Assembly: GCF_009707955.1 (NCBI RefSeq) | Contig: NZ_WMDQ01000015.1 | Location: forward strand, 1 to 64,000 | Direction of reading: 5' to 3' | Source of the DNA: Flavobacterium sp. LC2016-13 | GTDB lineage: Bacteria; Bacteroidota; Bacteroidia; Flavobacteriales; Flavobacteriaceae | DNA length: 64,000 nt | Part shown: positions 27,992 to 35,177 of the stretch, piece by piece | Layout: each line of letters opens with the position of its first letter | Numbering within the stretch: position 1 is the stretch's first letter | Notes under the pieces: generated by a model | The model's input: only the letters and a program-made list of their open reading frames with translations | Told to the model about the DNA's origin: nothing | Databases searched by the model: none | Made by a program: the position numbers and the translations under genes

Positions 27992-29014
27992 ATGAAAAAA
28001 TACCTAATTCTTTTTCTGCTCACAACAATGAGTTTTGCTCAGCAAAAAACATTCACAAATCCCATTCTGCCATCGGGCGCAGACCCGTATAGTACGTATT
28101 ACAAAGGCTATTATTATTACACCAACACACTTGGAAATAAACTGGTTTTGTGGAAAACAAAAGATCTGTCAAACATCAAAAATGCTGAAAGCAAAGTGAT
28201 TTGGACACCGCCAAAAAACACCAATTATTCGGCAGAAATCTGGGCACCCGAATTTCATATTATCAACGGAAAATGGTATTGTTATTTTGCCGCAGACAAT
28301 GGCGATAACAACAATCACAGAATGTATGTTTTAGAAAATAAGTCGTCAGATCCGTTTAAAGGGAATTTCGAATTTAAAGGGAAAATTGCTGCGAAAACTG
28401 ATAAATGGGCAATTGACGGAAATATTTTCGAACATAAAAAACAGCTTTATATGATTTGGGCTGGATGGGAAGGCGATACCAACGGACAACAGAATATCTA
28501 CATCGCTAAAATGAAAAATCCGCTTGAAATTGACGGTGACCGTGTAATGATTTCATCTCCAACAAATGATTGGGAAACGCACGGAGCATTGCATGATGAT
28601 GTAAATCCGGCACAGGTAAATGTGAATGAAGGTCCGCAGTTTTTAGAAAGAAATGGTAAAATTTTCATCGTTTTTTCTGCAAGCGGATGCTGGACAGATT
28701 TCTATTCTTTGGGATTATTAACTTTTAATGGCGGAGATAATTTGTTAGATGCATCGGCCTGGAAAAAATCTTCGGAACCTATCTTCAAACAATCAGATAA
28801 AAATAAAGTTTATGCGCCGGGACATAATTCATTCTTTAAATCTCCCGATGGAAAAGAAGACTGGATTTTGTATCATGCCAATTCAAATCCGGGTGAAGGA
28901 TGCGGGAATAAAAGATCGCCAAGAATGCAGAAAATTGATTGGGATGTCAACGGATTTCCGGTTTTAGGCGAACCGGTAAGTGAAGAAACCAAATTGGCAA
29001 TTCCTTCAAAATAA
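27992..29014 (+). CDS. GH43 glycosidase, probable alpha-L-arabinofuranosidase or beta-xylosidase type
   Basis: The 340-aa protein has a short signal peptide (TTMSFAQ) and a complete GH43 five-bladed propeller. The catalytic triad is clear: base Asp31 in PSGADPYS, modulator Asp142 in WAIDGNIF, acid Glu213 in VNEGPQFL. The blade motifs EIWAPEFHIINGKWYCYFAA and YAPGHNSFFKSPDG are typical of GH43 arabinofuranosidases. GH43 enzymes are inverting. It lies between the GH2 gene and the secreted mutarotase gene and would release pentose units. The subfamily cannot be fixed without an alignment. Confidence 0.85.
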   Translation: MKKYLILFLLTTMSFAQQKTFTNPILPSGADPYSTYYKGYYYYTNTLGNKLVLWKTKDLSNIKNAESKVIWTPPKNTNYSAEIWAPEFHIINGKWYCYFAADNGDNNNHRMYVLENKSSDPFKGNFEFKGKIAAKTDKWAIDGNIFEHKKQLYMIWAGWEGDTNGQQNIYIAKMKNPLEIDGDRVMISSPTNDWETHGALHDDVNPAQVNVNEGPQFLERNGKIFIVFSASGCWTDFYSLGLLTFNGGDNLLDASAWKKSSEPIFKQSDKNKVYAPGHNSFFKSPDGKEDWILYHANSNPGEGCGNKRSPRMQKIDWDVNGFPVLGEPVSEETKLAIPSK

Positions 29015-29038
29015 CACAAACATTTTAAAATTCACAAA

Positions 29039-30217
29039 ATGAAAAATATTCAAATCGCTGCAGTTGTATTACTGGCAGTATTTCAATTCAGCTGCAAAGA
29101 CAATAAAAAGGAAAATACAACTTCAACAGAAACTGCTGCAATAAAAACAGATTCAGTAAAAACTGTTTTAGAAACCAAAAATTTTGATACCATAATCGAC
29201 GGTAAAAAAGTTAATTTGTATTGGATCGAAAACAAAGGAATCAAAGCTGCTTTTACCAATTATGGCGGAAGATTAATTGGACTTTGGGTTAATGATAAAA
29301 GCGGAAAATCAACCGATGTTGTTGTTGGAATGAATAGCGCAAAAGGATTTAAAACTTCTACAGAACCTTATTTTGGAGCAACAATCGGAAGAGTTGGAAA
29401 CCGAATTGCAAAAGGAAAATTTACATTGGAAGGAAAGCAATACCAGGTTCCATTAAATAATGGGAAAAATGCTTTGCACGGCGGTATAAAAGGTTTTCAG
29501 GATGTAGTTTGGAATGCTGAAAAAGTAAACGAAAATACTTTGGTTTTTACGTATGTTTCGCCAGATGGAGAACAAGGTTTTCCTGGGAATTTAACCGTAA
29601 AAGTAACGTATACAATTACAGATGATAATTCTGTAAAAATGGAATATGATGCAACAACTGATAAAACTACTTTGGTAAACTTAACCAATCATGCTTTTTT
29701 TAATTTAAATGGAGAAGGAAGCGGCACAATCTTAAATCATGAATTGCAGATTTACGCAAATGAATTTACTCCCGTTGATGAAGGTTTGATTCCGAGTGGA
29801 GAATTAAAACCAGTAAAAAATACCGTTTTTGATTTTACTTCAAAACATACAATCGGAGAAAGAATCGAAACCAAAGATGAACAGTTAAAATTCGGAAAAG
29901 GTTACGATCACAATTACGTTTTAAACGGAACGAAGAAAAATGGACTGAATCATGCGGCAACAATTTCCGGAGATAAATCAGGAATCACTTTAGATATTTT
30001 TACGGAAGAACCAGGATTACAGTTTTACAGCGGAAATTTCATGCAGTCAAAAAACACGTTTAAATCAGGTTCAAAAGATGATTTCAGAACGGCTTTTGCA
30101 TTAGAAACACAACATTTTCCAGACGCACCAAATCAACCAAAATTTGCTCCGATTGTTTTAAAACCGGGACAAAAATATCATACGGTTTCTTATTATCAGT
30201 TTTCTGTAAAAAAGTAG
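29039..30217 (+). CDS. galM: Aldose 1-epimerase (mutarotase), exported lipoprotein
   Basis: The 392-aa protein carries a lipoprotein signal (lipobox QFSC, Cys19) and a Ser/Thr/Lys-rich linker, then a full GalM beta-sandwich. Conserved points are NYGGRLIGLWV, GRVGNRIAKGKF, the His in ALHGG (His147), the acid His218 in NLTNHAFFNL and the base Glu356 in LETQHFPDAPN. It interconverts alpha and beta anomers of free aldoses. Its export and position between two GH43 genes suggest that it equilibrates monosaccharides released in the periplasm before uptake. The gene starts 24 nt after the previous stop. The inverted repeat after it begins directly at the nucleotide following the TAG. Confidence 0.9.
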   Translation: MKNIQIAAVVLLAVFQFSCKDNKKENTTSTETAAIKTDSVKTVLETKNFDTIIDGKKVNLYWIENKGIKAAFTNYGGRLIGLWVNDKSGKSTDVVVGMNSAKGFKTSTEPYFGATIGRVGNRIAKGKFTLEGKQYQVPLNNGKNALHGGIKGFQDVVWNAEKVNENTLVFTYVSPDGEQGFPGNLTVKVTYTITDDNSVKMEYDATTDKTTLVNLTNHAFFNLNGEGSGTILNHELQIYANEFTPVDEGLIPSGELKPVKNTVFDFTSKHTIGERIETKDEQLKFGKGYDHNYVLNGTKKNGLNHAATISGDKSGITLDIFTEEPGLQFYSGNFMQSKNTFKSGSKDDFRTAFALETQHFPDAPNQPKFAPIVLKPGQKYHTVSYYQFSVKK

Positions 30218-30366
30218 TTTAACCGCAAAGAGCGCTAAGAATTACGCAAAGATCGCTAAGAAAAATGAGGAATAGCTTGGCGCCCTTCGACTTCGCTCAG
30301 GGTGACATAAAATGAGAAAAAAACTTTGTGTCCTTTGCGTAATTCTTAGCGCTCTTTGCGGTTAAA
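30218..30366. repeat. Perfect 34-bp inverted repeat element
   Basis: Arms 30218-30251 and 30333-30366 are perfectly complementary (TTTAACCGCAAAGAGCGCTA...). The 81-nt interior contains CCCTTCGACTTCGCTCAGGG, a short hairpin motif known as a widespread intergenic repeat. The element starts at the first base after the galM stop. Confidence 0.82.
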
Positions 30367-30400
30367 AAAACTTAGCGTTAAAACCTAAAACCAATAAAAC

Positions 30401-31375
30401 ATGAAAAAAATACTATCCATAATAACATCATTTTGTGTTTTCGCAGCCTGCTCGCAGGAAAAAGACACAAATCAACCAAAAGAAGTAAAATCAAGTTCAA
30501 TTTTACTGGCGGATCCTACCATTTTTTATAACAACGGCACTTATTATTTATACGGAACCACAAGTGGAGATATTCCAAATGGAGAAGGATTTCAGGTTTA
30601 TACTTCATCAGATTTGAAAGACTGGAAAGGTCCGGTTGGAGCACAGAATGGCTTGGCTTTAAAAAAAGGAGATGCGTTTGGCGATAAAGGATTTTGGGCA
30701 CCACAGATTCTTTCGTATCAAAATAAATTTTATATGATTTATACGGCGAATGAAAACATTGCGGTTGCTACAAGTGATAGTCCGCTTGGGCCATTTAAAA
30801 GCGAATCAAAAGAACCAATTATCAAAACCGGAAATCAAATCGATCCGTTTATTTTTATTGACGAAGACGGAAAAAAATATCTGTATCATGTTCGCTTAAC
30901 AAGCGGAAACAGAATTTTCGTCGCAGAAATAAACGACGATTTTAAAAGTATAAAAGCAGAAACTTTAACGGAATGTATTTCAGGAACTCTACCTTGGGAA
31001 AATACACAAAACGTAAGCTGGCCGGTTACAGAAGGCCCGACAGTTTTAAAACACGACGGATTGTATTACATGATTTATTCGGCAAATGATTTCAGAAATA
31101 TTGATTATGCTGTAGGTTACGCGACAAGTAAAAGTCCGCTTGGACCTTGGGAAAAAGCTACAGACAGTCCAATAATCAGCAGAAAAAATACCAAACAAAA
31201 CGGAATTGGTCACGGCGATGTATTTTGGGATAAAAACAATAAAATGCATTATGTCTTGCACACTCATTATAGTGAAAGTGCCGTTTCGCCAAGAAAAGCC
31301 GGAATTATTGCCATTGAATTTAAAGATGGAAAAATAGTGGCTGATCCTGCAAGTTTTCAATTTCTAAAAAATTAG
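30401..31375 (+). CDS. GH43 glycosidase lipoprotein (PUL1)
   Basis: The 324-aa protein has lipobox FAAC (Cys17) and a complete GH43 propeller: base Asp38 in LLADPTIF, modulator Asp148 in QIDPFIFID, acid Glu211 in VTEGPTVL. The blade motif GFWAPQILSYQNKFYMIYTA is standard. It is the last gene of PUL1, followed by a terminator six nucleotides after the stop. It differs enough from the GH43 at 27992 (different spacing, lipid anchor) to suggest a different linkage or location. Candidate activities are arabinofuranosidase, xylosidase or galactosidase. Confidence 0.85.
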   Translation: MKKILSIITSFCVFAACSQEKDTNQPKEVKSSSILLADPTIFYNNGTYYLYGTTSGDIPNGEGFQVYTSSDLKDWKGPVGAQNGLALKKGDAFGDKGFWAPQILSYQNKFYMIYTANENIAVATSDSPLGPFKSESKEPIIKTGNQIDPFIFIDEDGKKYLYHVRLTSGNRIFVAEINDDFKSIKAETLTECISGTLPWENTQNVSWPVTEGPTVLKHDGLYYMIYSANDFRNIDYAVGYATSKSPLGPWEKATDSPIISRKNTKQNGIGHGDVFWDKNNKMHYVLHTHYSESAVSPRKAGIIAIEFKDGKIVADPASFQFLKN

Positions 31376-31380
31376 TAATT

Positions 31381-31411
31381 AAAAAGCCTTCAGATTTCTG
31401 AAGGCTTTTTT
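31381..31411 (+). terminator. Intrinsic terminator ending PUL1
   Basis: Arms AAAAAGCCTTCAG (31381-31393) and CTGAAGGCTTTTT (31398-31410) enclose the loop ATTT, with further Ts after. It lies six nucleotides past the last PUL1 stop codon. Confidence 0.88.
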
Positions 31412-31424
31412 AGTTTTTACGTTT

Positions 31425-31521
31425 CCTGCAAGGTTTCCAAAACCTTGTAGGTATTCTAAGTAAAATAATAAATTATCCTAGCGTAAAATTTAAACCTACA
31501 AGGTTTTGAAAACCTTGCAGG
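31425..31521. repeat. Pair of 27-bp palindromic elements in inverted orientation
   Basis: Copies at 31425-31451 and 31495-31521 share the arms CCTGCAAGGTTTT/AAAACCTTGTAGG around one central base and stand in opposite orientation, 43 nt apart. The first copy has one mismatch. The family recurs at 59635, 59683 and 63509. Confidence 0.82.
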
Positions 31522-31536
31522 AGTTGAAATCTAATT

Positions 31537-31746
31537 TTAAGAATCTTTTTTATTTGAAAATATAAAAACTGAAAACAGGTTTGAAATTAAAGCCGCAACC
31601 AGCCAGGAACGCATCCAAAAAAATAAAAAAATCGATTTGTTAGAGCAATTTATGCTGGCTAATGTTAAGGTTATGAAAAACGTTGTTGTCAGATTTTGAA
31701 GTATTTGAATTAATAATTTTCTATTATAAAATCGGACAATGTTCAT
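31537..31746 (-). CDS. Small two-span membrane protein, DUF2798-like
   Basis: The 69-aa protein has two hydrophobic segments (LTTTFFITLTLASIN and LVAALISNLFSVFIF) joined by FLFFWMRSWL, the layout of DUF2798 proteins (short bacterial membrane proteins of unknown role). Its ATG lies one nucleotide after the flavohemoglobin stop codon, so it is translationally coupled and transcribed with hmp. That coupling is the main argument that it is a real gene. A role in nitrosative stress is inferred from context only. Confidence 0.62.
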   Translation of the reverse strand: MNIVRFYNRKLLIQILQNLTTTFFITLTLASINCSNKSIFLFFWMRSWLVAALISNLFSVFIFSNKKDS

Positions 31747-31747
31747 C

Positions 31748-32959
31748 TTAATTCAAATTGATAAGTTGAGGTCCAAATTCTTCGTAGAAAATATTTTCCT
31801 GATTTACCTTTAAATTAATCAACGTTTCATATTGTGTTTTAATAAACATTTCAGGTCCGCAGATATAATATCTGGCTTCTTCTAATAAAATAGAATCTTT
31901 GCATTTATGAAGATCAACGCGACCGTGAATAAGTTCGTTCGAAACATTATGATGAGGTTCTAAAGTATCATAAAAAGTAAACGTTTCTAAATGATTTGCT
32001 TCTTCTTTTAAAGCCGAAATCTGATTTTTGAAAGCGTGAACAGATTCGTTTCTGCAGCCGTGAATCCAGATTGTTTTTTTATTTTGAATGGAGTTTAAAT
32101 TCGTTTCCAGCATGCTTAACATCGGCGTAAGCCCAACGCCGCCGCTTATTAATACTAACGGATTTTCTGAATCTTTTTCTAAATGAAATAATCCTGCCGG
32201 AGAAGAAATTGAAATAATATCGCCTTCAGATTTTGAATGCATCGTATTCGAAACCCATCCGTTTGGATTTGGCGCAATTCCGCTTTCTTTTTTTACCGAA
32301 ATCCTGTAATATTCAGGATTAAAAGTGCTTGACAAACTGTATTGTCTTGGTTGTAAAAGATTCAATTCAGGCACAAAAACCTGAACACTGATAAACTGCC
32401 CGGAATGGAAATCAGTAATCTCTTTTCCGTCTTCCGGATAAAGATAAAACGATTTAATTTCGGTCGATTCTTCAACGATTTTTTTAATAACGAATTTTCT
32501 CCAGCCATTCCAACTTCCGGGTTTTGCTGCATTTTCTTGGTATAAATCTTTTTCAAGATCGATCATAATTTGTGCCAACTGATAAAAAGCAATTGTCCAC
32601 GCTTCGAGAAGTTCAGGAGTTGCGGCCTCGCCAACAACTTCTCCAATAGAAGCGATTAATTGTGTTCCTACGATTTTATATTGCTCCGGCTGAATATTAA
32701 GGCTTCGGTGTTTGGTTCCAATTCCTTTCAATACACCAATTAAAACTGACGGATCTTCTATATTTTCGGCATAAGCCAAAACAGCATTTGCAAGGGCAGA
32801 TTTTTGTCTTCCGTTTGCCTGATTTCCCATATTAAACATATTTCGCAATTCAGGATGATGTTTAAACATTCTGGCATAAAAATAATTCGTCAGGTCTTCG
32901 CCGCTCGCTCGTAAAATTGGAATTGTTGCTTTGATAAGCTCTTTTTGTTGTGGATTCAT
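31748..32959 (-). CDS. hmp: Flavohemoprotein, nitric oxide dioxygenase
   Basis: The 403-aa protein has the normal Hmp length and architecture: globin domain (about 1-135) with Tyr28 (B10), Gln52 (E7) and proximal His84 in GTKHRSL; an FAD domain with the RQYSLS motif (about residue 205); and an NAD(P)H domain with GGVGLTPM and the C-terminal EEFGPQ. It oxidises NO to nitrate with O2 and NAD(P)H in the cytoplasm. It is divergent from a peroxiredoxin gene and close to a Crp/Fnr regulator. A CRP-like palindrome lies upstream at a position suited to activation. Confidence 0.95.
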   Translation of the reverse strand: MNPQQKELIKATIPILRASGEDLTNYFYARMFKHHPELRNMFNMGNQANGRQKSALANAVLAYAENIEDPSVLIGVLKGIGTKHRSLNIQPEQYKIVGTQLIASIGEVVGEAATPELLEAWTIAFYQLAQIMIDLEKDLYQENAAKPGSWNGWRKFVIKKIVEESTEIKSFYLYPEDGKEITDFHSGQFISVQVFVPELNLLQPRQYSLSSTFNPEYYRISVKKESGIAPNPNGWVSNTMHSKSEGDIISISSPAGLFHLEKDSENPLVLISGGVGLTPMLSMLETNLNSIQNKKTIWIHGCRNESVHAFKNQISALKEEANHLETFTFYDTLEPHHNVSNELIHGRVDLHKCKDSILLEEARYYICGPEMFIKTQYETLINLKVNQENIFYEEFGPQLINLN

Positions 32960-33036
32960 TTTGTGATAATTATAATTTGATTAGGATTAAATATTTGAAA
33001 TTCTGAGGGAATAAAGTAGCTCAGATTTTATATTCA

Positions 33037-33044
33037 CAAATTTA
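33037..33044 (-). promoter_or_regulatory. Candidate -7 element of hmp
   Basis: On the minus strand TAAATTTG matches TAnnTTTG exactly. The inferred transcript start near 33033 gives a leader of about 70 nt. No good -33 TTTG is present at the usual distance, consistent with an activator-dependent promoter. Confidence 0.42.
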
Positions 33045-33065
33045 ATTCGGAGGCAAAGCTTCGTT

Positions 33066-33083
33066 TTATGACTCAAATCATAA
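33066..33083. promoter_or_regulatory. CRP/FNR-like palindrome upstream of hmp
   Basis: TTATGA-N6-TCATAA is a perfect 6+6 inverted repeat with the spacing of CRP-family sites (TGTGA-N6-TCACA). Its centre lies about 41 bp upstream of the inferred hmp start, the class II activator position. The Crp/Fnr protein at 33767 or 44319 is a candidate binder. Confidence 0.5.
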
Positions 33084-33164
33084 GAAGTGAAAAATGTTGG
33101 ATTTTATTTAAAATGAACTTTATGATAATTCGATTTTTTAGAACAAAAATTAACTTAAGGTAAT

Positions 33165-33193
33165 TTTGAATATTTTATTTTAAATGAATTTTG
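33165..33193 (+). promoter_or_regulatory. Candidate promoter of the peroxiredoxin gene
   Basis: TTTG at 33165-33168 and GAATTTTG at 33186-33193 (one mismatch to TAnnTTTG) are spaced by 17 nt, giving a leader of about 20 nt. Confidence 0.4.
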
Positions 33194-33220
33194 CATCATA
33201 AAATTTAAAGAAAACAATTT

Positions 33221-33679
33221 ATGATACAAGAATTAAAAGTAGGAGATAAGATTCCAAATTTTTCCCTGCAAGATCAAAACGGACAGCTTTTTAATAGCGC
33301 TACAGATGTAATTGGTACAACGAGTGTAATTTATTTTTATCCAAAAGATGAAAGTGGCGTTTGCACGAAAGAAGCTTGTGCGTTTCGCGATAGTTTTCAG
33401 GATTTTACCGATGCTGGTATACAAGTTTTAGGAATTAATGCAGCGGGAATTGAAAGCCATAAAAAGTTTGCCGAAAAAAACAGATTGCCTTTTAAATTAT
33501 TAAGCGATCCGGGAAATAAAGTCATTAAACAATTTGGTGTAAAAAATGCTTTGTTTTTAACTGGAAGAGAAACGTTTATCGTGAATGAATCCGGTGTTGT
33601 AATACACAAATTCAGAGACTTTTTTAAAGGTGCTGCACATGCGAAGGAAGTACTTGAGTTTTTAAAACCCGTAAAGTAA
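33221..33679 (+). CDS. bcp: Peroxiredoxin, PrxQ/BCP type
   Basis: The 152-aa cytoplasmic protein has the AhpC-TSA thioredoxin fold. The active site is YPKDESGVCTKEACAFRD: peroxidatic Cys48 and a second Cys53 five residues on, the hallmark of the PrxQ/BCP subgroup, which forms an intramolecular disulfide. It reduces hydrogen peroxide and organic peroxides using thioredoxin. It is divergent from hmp and followed by a hairpin. The grouping with flavohemoglobin fits a combined peroxide and NO defence. Confidence 0.9.
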   Translation: MIQELKVGDKIPNFSLQDQNGQLFNSATDVIGTTSVIYFYPKDESGVCTKEACAFRDSFQDFTDAGIQVLGINAAGIESHKKFAEKNRLPFKLLSDPGNKVIKQFGVKNALFLTGRETFIVNESGVVIHKFRDFFKGAAHAKEVLEFLKPVK

Positions 33680-33727
33680 TTCCAGCGATTAAATAAAATT
33701 ATCACCAACAAGTTAATTTCATAATTT

Positions 33728-33756
33728 TAAGCCCGATATAATTTATATCGGGCTTA
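33728..33756 (+). terminator. Hairpin between peroxiredoxin and Crp/Fnr genes
   Basis: A perfect 13-bp stem TAAGCCCGATATA (33728-33740)/TATATCGGGCTTA (33744-33756) has a 3-nt loop. It ends only 10 nt before the ATG at 33767, so it can terminate the peroxiredoxin transcript and also sits in the regulator's 5' leader. The T-tail is weak (CTTTGTT). Confidence 0.65.
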
Positions 33757-33766
33757 CTTTGTTATT

Positions 33767-34348
33767 ATGGATGATAAAAAGATATTAGTAGATTTTCTGC
33801 ATCAATTTTCGGGACTTTCAGAGGCTGATTTTCAAAAAGGAAATCCGTATTGGTATACGAGAACTTTTAAGAAAGGTGAGTTTTTTAATATGCAAAGTTT
33901 CGTATGTTCTGATCTTGGTTTTATAAAAAGCGGTCTTTTCAGAATTTATTATTTTGATGAGGAAGCAATGGAAGATCGAAATATGTTTTTCTTTGCCGAA
34001 GGTCAGTTTATTGTCTCTTTTGCGAGTTTTATTTACCAGCATCCGTGCATGTATTATATTGAAGCGCTTGAAGATGCCGAGGTTTATGCAATAAAATATA
34101 AAGATCTTAAGGAACTTTATGCCGTAAATAATGGCTGGGCAAACATGGGAAGAATTTTGGCTGAATTATTTTTTATTTACGCGCAATTAAGAATGGAGGC
34201 TTTGCTTTTTAATAATGTAGAACAACGTTATATAAAATTGCAAAAAGATCAGCCACAAATTCTACAGCGAGTTGCGCTTTTTCATATTGCTTCGTATTTG
34301 GGCATTACAAGTCAGTCTTTAAGCAGGATTAGAAAAAGGCTTGGATAA
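33767..34348 (+). CDS. Crp/Fnr family transcription regulator
   Basis: The 193-aa protein has a cyclic-nucleotide-binding-type beta-barrel (about 20-115, with RTFKKGEFFNMQ and GFIKSGLFRIYYFDEE) and a C-terminal helix-turn-helix, IASYLGITSQSLSRIRKRLG. It lacks an Fnr-like N-terminal Cys cluster, so direct Fe-S oxygen sensing is unlikely. Many Bacteroidota proteins of this type have no known ligand. It follows the peroxiredoxin gene and stands close to the palindrome in the hmp promoter, so it may regulate both. The convergent LytTR gene ends 13 nt away. Confidence 0.85.
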   Translation: MDDKKILVDFLHQFSGLSEADFQKGNPYWYTRTFKKGEFFNMQSFVCSDLGFIKSGLFRIYYFDEEAMEDRNMFFFAEGQFIVSFASFIYQHPCMYYIEALEDAEVYAIKYKDLKELYAVNNGWANMGRILAELFFIYAQLRMEALLFNNVEQRYIKLQKDQPQILQRVALFHIASYLGITSQSLSRIRKRLG

Positions 34349-34361
34349 GAAATTTTCTAAT

Positions 34362-35120
34362 TTAAGAATTGAGCCAGTTTTTGAAGTTGTTAATTTCTTT
34401 TTTACTTAGAATAATAGGTTCTGTGTCCGGAACAGCAATATTTAAAAGCAATTCGATTTTTTGACTTGAATGTTTTACAATTTCCTGAATATGGTGTCGG
34501 TTGATAATGTATTTTCTATTTATTTTAAAGAAAATTTTAGGATCAAGACTATTTATCAAATCCTTAAGATTGCTATTATACAAATAACTATTTCCCGAAT
34601 TTGTGTGAATGAAAAGATGTTTTCCTGTGGCAAAAAAATAAGGAATAACGGTATCGTTGATCGAGATTAATTTGTCTCTGTGGTTTACCAAAAAGTGATG
34701 CTGAATATTACTTTGGTTTTCAATTTCAACCAAAGATTCTACAATTGGGTTTGGATTAAAAGTTTGTTTTATGTTTTTGTATTTTGATATCGCTTCTAAT
34801 AGTTCTTCTTCTTCATAAGGTTTTAGAAGATAATCGATCGTAAAGTGTTTAAAAACTTTTACGGCATAAGAATCGTAAGCGGTAATAAAAATAACGGGAC
34901 ATGAAATAGTAACTTCTTCAAAAATGTCTAAACTTTTTCCGTCTCCCAAATGAATATCCATAAAGGCAAGATCAACGGTATTTGCTTTAAAAAAAGCAAC
35001 GGCGTCTTTTACAGATTTTAGTATCGTTATATCTGTTAAAGTAATAATATTTTGTTGTTCCAGAATTGATTTCAGATAATTTGAAGCCAGATGTTCATCT
35101 TCAATGATGGCAATTTTCAT
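34362..35120 (-). CDS. LytTR-family response regulator
   Basis: The 252-aa protein consists of a receiver (IIEDE at the acidic pocket, phosphoacceptor Asp55 in AFMDIHLG, Lys in LLKPYEEEELL) and a C-terminal LytTR DNA-binding domain (about 140-250, with FFKINRKYIINRHHI). It is the natural partner of the LytS-like kinase at 42600, although protease, SusC and SusD genes lie between them. A terminator and a perfect -7 element separate it from susD, so it can be transcribed on its own. Confidence 0.9.
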   Translation of the reverse strand: MKIAIIEDEHLASNYLKSILEQQNIITLTDITILKSVKDAVAFFKANTVDLAFMDIHLGDGKSLDIFEEVTISCPVIFITAYDSYAVKVFKHFTIDYLLKPYEEEELLEAISKYKNIKQTFNPNPIVESLVEIENQSNIQHHFLVNHRDKLISINDTVIPYFFATGKHLFIHTNSGNSYLYNSNLKDLINSLDPKIFFKINRKYIINRHHIQEIVKHSSQKIELLLNIAVPDTEPIILSKKEINNFKNWLNS

Positions 35121-35133
35121 TTCCTTTTTTTTG

Positions 35134-35141
35134 CAAAGGTA
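35134..35141 (-). promoter_or_regulatory. Candidate -7 element of the LytTR gene
   Basis: TACCTTTG on the minus strand is an exact TAnnTTTG match, 13 nt before the ATG. The leader would be only a few nucleotides, with AAGGAA before the start. It overlaps the T-tail of the terminator after susD. Confidence 0.35.
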
Positions 35142-35169
35142 AAAAAAAGCTCCGTTAAAAACGGAGCTT
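35140..35169 (-). terminator. Terminator after susD, before the LytTR gene
   Basis: On the minus strand AAGCTCCGTT/AACGGAGCTT (35169-35160 with 35156-35147) forms a 10-bp stem with a 3-nt loop, followed by a run of Ts. It lies 8 nt after the susD stop codon. Confidence 0.82.
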
Positions 35170-35177
35170 AATTGAAT

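Noticed and set aside
30270..30305. CCCTTCGACTTCGCTCAGGG as an insertion-sequence end
   Set aside because: It is a short hairpin motif seen as a dispersed repeat in many genomes; no transposase or target duplication is nearby.
24320..31536. CRISPR array in the repeat-rich PUL1 spacers
   Set aside because: Repeats are inverted pairs or tandem without unique spacers, and no cas genes are present.
33728..33756. Riboswitch in the Crp/Fnr leader
   Set aside because: Only one simple hairpin is present; it is better explained as the peroxiredoxin terminator.
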